Source: Trueperaceae bacterium
Lineage (GTDB): Bacteria > Deinococcota > Deinococci > Deinococcales > Trueperaceae
Reading direction: 5' to 3'
Assembly (NCBI GenBank): GCA_024636105.1
Contig: JAGXHO010000005.1
Coordinates: 1-7,738 of the forward strand
Length of the DNA stretch: 7,738 bases
Positions 6,229-7,738 of this stretch are shown here, piece by piece. Each line of letters starts with the position of its first letter. Within the stretch, counting starts at the first letter, position 1. Both the position numbers and the translations under genes were made by a program. The notes beneath the pieces are model-generated. The model was not told the DNA's origin and searched no databases. It saw only the letters and a program-made list of their open reading frames with translations.

Positions 6229-6603
6229 ATGAAGCTCGTCAACCCCGCCGATTGCCCGCCGCAGAACCCCACCTACAGCCAGGCCGCGATCAGCGGCGGC
6301 ACCGTCTACGTCGCCGGTCAGATCGGCATCGACCCCGCCACCGGTCGATTGGTGGCCGACGACGTCGGCGCCCAGACGGAGCGCATCTTCCAGAGCGCGG
6401 CCCAGGTCCTCGAGGCGGCCGGCTCCGACTTGCGGCGCGTCGTCAAGGTCACCGTGTTCTTGGTCGACCTGGCGGAGTGGGCGGCGATGAACGCGGTGTA
6501 CGTCCGCCACTTCGGCGATCACGCGCCGCCCAAGAGCACCGTCGAGGTCACCGCCCTCGCGCTCGGCGCCCGCGTCGAGATCGAGTTCGTGGCCGAGGTC
6601 TAG
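6229..6603 (+). CDS. RidA/YjgF/YER057c/UK114 family protein lacking the catalytic arginine
   Basis: The product is 124 aa, the size of the trimeric Rid proteins. It shows the family features in order: 'YSQA' near residue 16, 'VYVAGQIGIDPATGRL' at 26-41, 'VVKVTVFLVDLAEWAAMN' at 71-88, and 'PPKSTVEVTALALGARVEIEFVA' at about 100-122. Archetypal RidA deaminates reactive enamines and imines using an Arg in 'VARLP' (Arg105 in E. coli). Here the aligned position is Ala109 ('VTALA'). That argues against classical 2-aminoacrylate deaminase activity and for one of the Arg-less Rid subfamilies, often found in catabolic operons. GGAG (6217-6220) is 8 nt before the ATG. The gene is followed with no gap by the mutarotase-like gene. 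Confidence 0.93.
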   Translation: MKLVNPADCPPQNPTYSQAAISGGTVYVAGQIGIDPATGRLVADDVGAQTERIFQSAAQVLEAAGSDLRRVVKVTVFLVDLAEWAAMNAVYVRHFGDHAPPKSTVEVTALALGARVEIEFVAEV

Positions 6604-7689
6604 GTGGCGGTCGAGGCGACCGGCCGCCCAGCGTCGGGACCGAAGCGGCGCCACGGCTGCCGCGTCGAGCACGTCATCGAGGACGGGCACGAGCTGGTGA
6701 CCATCCAGAACCGAGGACTCCGGGTCACGGTGTGGCCCGGCCTGGGCGCCGACATCGCCGAGTTCCGCCACAAGGCGAGCGACACCGATGTGCTGTGGCA
6801 GAGCCCCTGGGCGCGGAGACCGGCGGGCGGAGCGCGACCGTGGGCGGCGTCCCCCGAGGACACCTTCCTCGACCGCTACCACGGCGGTTGGCAGGAGTTG
6901 CTTCCGCTGTGCGGTGGCGCGGCCGACCTGCACGGGGCGCGCGTCGGCGTCCACGGGGAGGCCTGCATGCTGCCGTGGCGGTGGTGGCTCGAGGTCGACC
7001 GACCCGACGAGGTCGCGGTGCGGTTCGAGGTCGATCTCGTCCGCACCCCGTTCCGGCTGAGCCGCCGGATGACGGTGCGCGACGATCGAGCGACGCTCCT
7101 GCTCGACGAACGGGTCACCAACCTCGGCGCCGTCGGCCTCGACTTCATGTGGGGCCACCACCCTGCGTTCGGGGCGCCGTTCCTGAAGGCAGGTTGCCGC
7201 ATCACCACCGACGCGCGGACCGTGCGCACGAGCGGCCTCCACGACGATCCGGTGAGCCGGCTGCTGCCCGACCAGCGCTCCGATTGGCCGCACGCCCGGA
7301 CGCGCGAGGGCGGCACCGTCGACCTGTCGCGGGTGCCCGAAGGCGACGTCGCCGTCCACGATTGGGCCTACCTGACCGACTTCGAGGAGGGGTGGTTCGC
7401 GATCCGCGAGCCCGACGAGGGCATCGGGTTCGCCTGCCGCTTCCCGGCGGCGACGTTCCCGTACGTCCTGTACTGGCAGAACTTCCGCGGGGCCCGCGCC
7501 GCCCCCTGGTTCGGGCGGGCCTACGTGGCCGCGCTCGAGCCGCAATCGACCTTTCCGGCCGACTTCGCGTCGGGGGCGCCGCTGCTCCATCTGGCACCGG
7601 GCGCCTCGCTCGACCTGAGCCTGACCGCGAGCGCCTTCCGTTCGGACCGCGACGTCACGTTCGTCGATGCGATGGGGGACGTGGTATGA
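6604..7689 (+). CDS. galactose mutarotase-like (aldose 1-epimerase superfamily) protein
   Basis: The product is 361 aa and starts at GTG, immediately after the TAG of the Rid gene. GAGG (6595-6598), inside the Rid gene, lies 5 nt before it. 'IQNRGLRVTVWPGLGADIAEF' (about 35-54) is the opening beta-strand pair of the fold. 'YHGGWQELLP' is at 92-101 and 'VGVHGEA' at 115-121. 'WGHHPAFG' is at 183-190 and 'AALEPQST' at 309-316. His118, His186 and Glu312 correspond to the His/His/Glu catalytic set of aldose 1-epimerases, so an active ring-opening or epimerase function on a sugar-like substrate is plausible. The sequence is divergent, in the style of the aldose-epimerase-like and DUF4432 proteins, and the natural substrate is unknown. 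The first 18 or so residues look unstructured, so a later start cannot be excluded. Confidence 0.87.
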   Translation: MAVEATGRPASGPKRRHGCRVEHVIEDGHELVTIQNRGLRVTVWPGLGADIAEFRHKASDTDVLWQSPWARRPAGGARPWAASPEDTFLDRYHGGWQELLPLCGGAADLHGARVGVHGEACMLPWRWWLEVDRPDEVAVRFEVDLVRTPFRLSRRMTVRDDRATLLLDERVTNLGAVGLDFMWGHHPAFGAPFLKAGCRITTDARTVRTSGLHDDPVSRLLPDQRSDWPHARTREGGTVDLSRVPEGDVAVHDWAYLTDFEEGWFAIREPDEGIGFACRFPAATFPYVLYWQNFRGARAAPWFGRAYVAALEPQSTFPADFASGAPLLHLAPGASLDLSLTASAFRSDRDVTFVDAMGDVV

Positions 7690-7707
7690 CGCAACGCTTC
7701 ATCCAAG
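7686..7707 (+). CDS. first seven codons of the next operon gene, truncated by the contig end
   Basis: ATG 7686-7688 overlaps the stop TGA of the mutarotase-like gene (ATGA) and has GGGGGA (7674-7679) 6 nt upstream. It reads M-T-Q-R-F-I-Q before the adapter begins at 7708. The tight coupling suggests that the operon continues. Nothing can be said about the product. Confidence 0.55.
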
Positions 7708-7738
7708 CTGTCTCTTATACACATCTCCGAGCCCACGA
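7708..7738. other. Illumina Nextera transposase adapter (sequencing artefact)
   Basis: CTGTCTCTTATACACATCT (7708-7726) is the 19-bp Tn5 mosaic end. It is followed by CCGAGCCCACGA, the start of the Nextera read-2/i7 adapter arm. It is synthetic sequence left by incomplete read trimming and should be removed. Its reverse complement encodes the known artefact peptide MGSEMCIRDS, which opens a spurious reading frame at 7736 on the minus strand. Confidence 0.98.

Noticed and set aside
6035..6232. Intact 65-aa small protein ending in an ATGA overlap with the Rid gene
   Set aside because: Only the first 30 or so residues look like protein, and the rest is Arg/Pro-rich. The enolase-superfamily tail appears in the shifted frame, so a relic explains it better.
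5626..7590. Minus-strand open frame (654 aa) opposite the Rid and mutarotase-like genes
   Set aside because: It spans several well-supported plus-strand genes and shows only compositional sequence; shadow frame.
7521..7736. Minus-strand frame starting MGSEMCIRDS
   Set aside because: The start is encoded by the Nextera adapter; a known artefact.

Overview
This is a 7.7 kb contig end from a GC-rich bacterium (about two thirds G+C or more by eye, strong G/C bias at third codon positions). The transport binding protein has a plain Sec signal peptide ending in AWA|Q with no lipobox cysteine. That favours a diderm host. The form 'AQ..GGS..' at the mature N-terminus resembles binding proteins of Deinococcota (Trueperaceae) or Proteobacteria, but this taxonomic guess is weak. 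The last 31 bases are not biological: they are the Illumina Nextera transposase adapter, so the contig comes from shotgun sequencing and its right edge is untrimmed.

Layout. Positions 2-670 (+) hold the C-terminal part of an alpha/beta hydrolase cut by the left edge. It converges on, and overlaps by 4 nt, a minus-strand GntR/FCD-type repressor gene (667-1359). Positions 1360-1619 are a divergent control region. It has an AT-rich island carrying back-to-back promoter candidates, three CCGAACC repeats spaced 22 and 33 nt apart, and a perfect 18-nt palindrome just upstream of a strong Shine-Dalgarno. From 1620 a tightly packed plus-strand operon runs to the contig end: peptide-type ABC binding protein (1620-3221), a 10-bp intergenic hairpin, two permeases (3301-4227 and 4220-5110), a creatininase-family amidohydrolase (5127-6005), a short relic of an enolase-superfamily (mandelate racemase/muconate lactonizing) gene (6035-6182), a RidA/YjgF-family protein (6229-6603), a galactose-mutarotase-like protein (6604-7689), and the first codons of one more gene at 7686.

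How it may work together (inference). An FCD regulator next to a peptide/opine-class importer and a set of amidohydrolase, enolase-superfamily, Rid-type and mutarotase-like enzymes looks like a substrate-inducible uptake and catabolism locus. The substrate is probably a small polar compound with both amide (or lactam) and sugar-like character. No ATP-binding subunits lie in the window. The enolase-superfamily step is reduced to its two ends, either by a real deletion or by misassembly. No RNA genes, CRISPR arrays or insertion sequences were seen.
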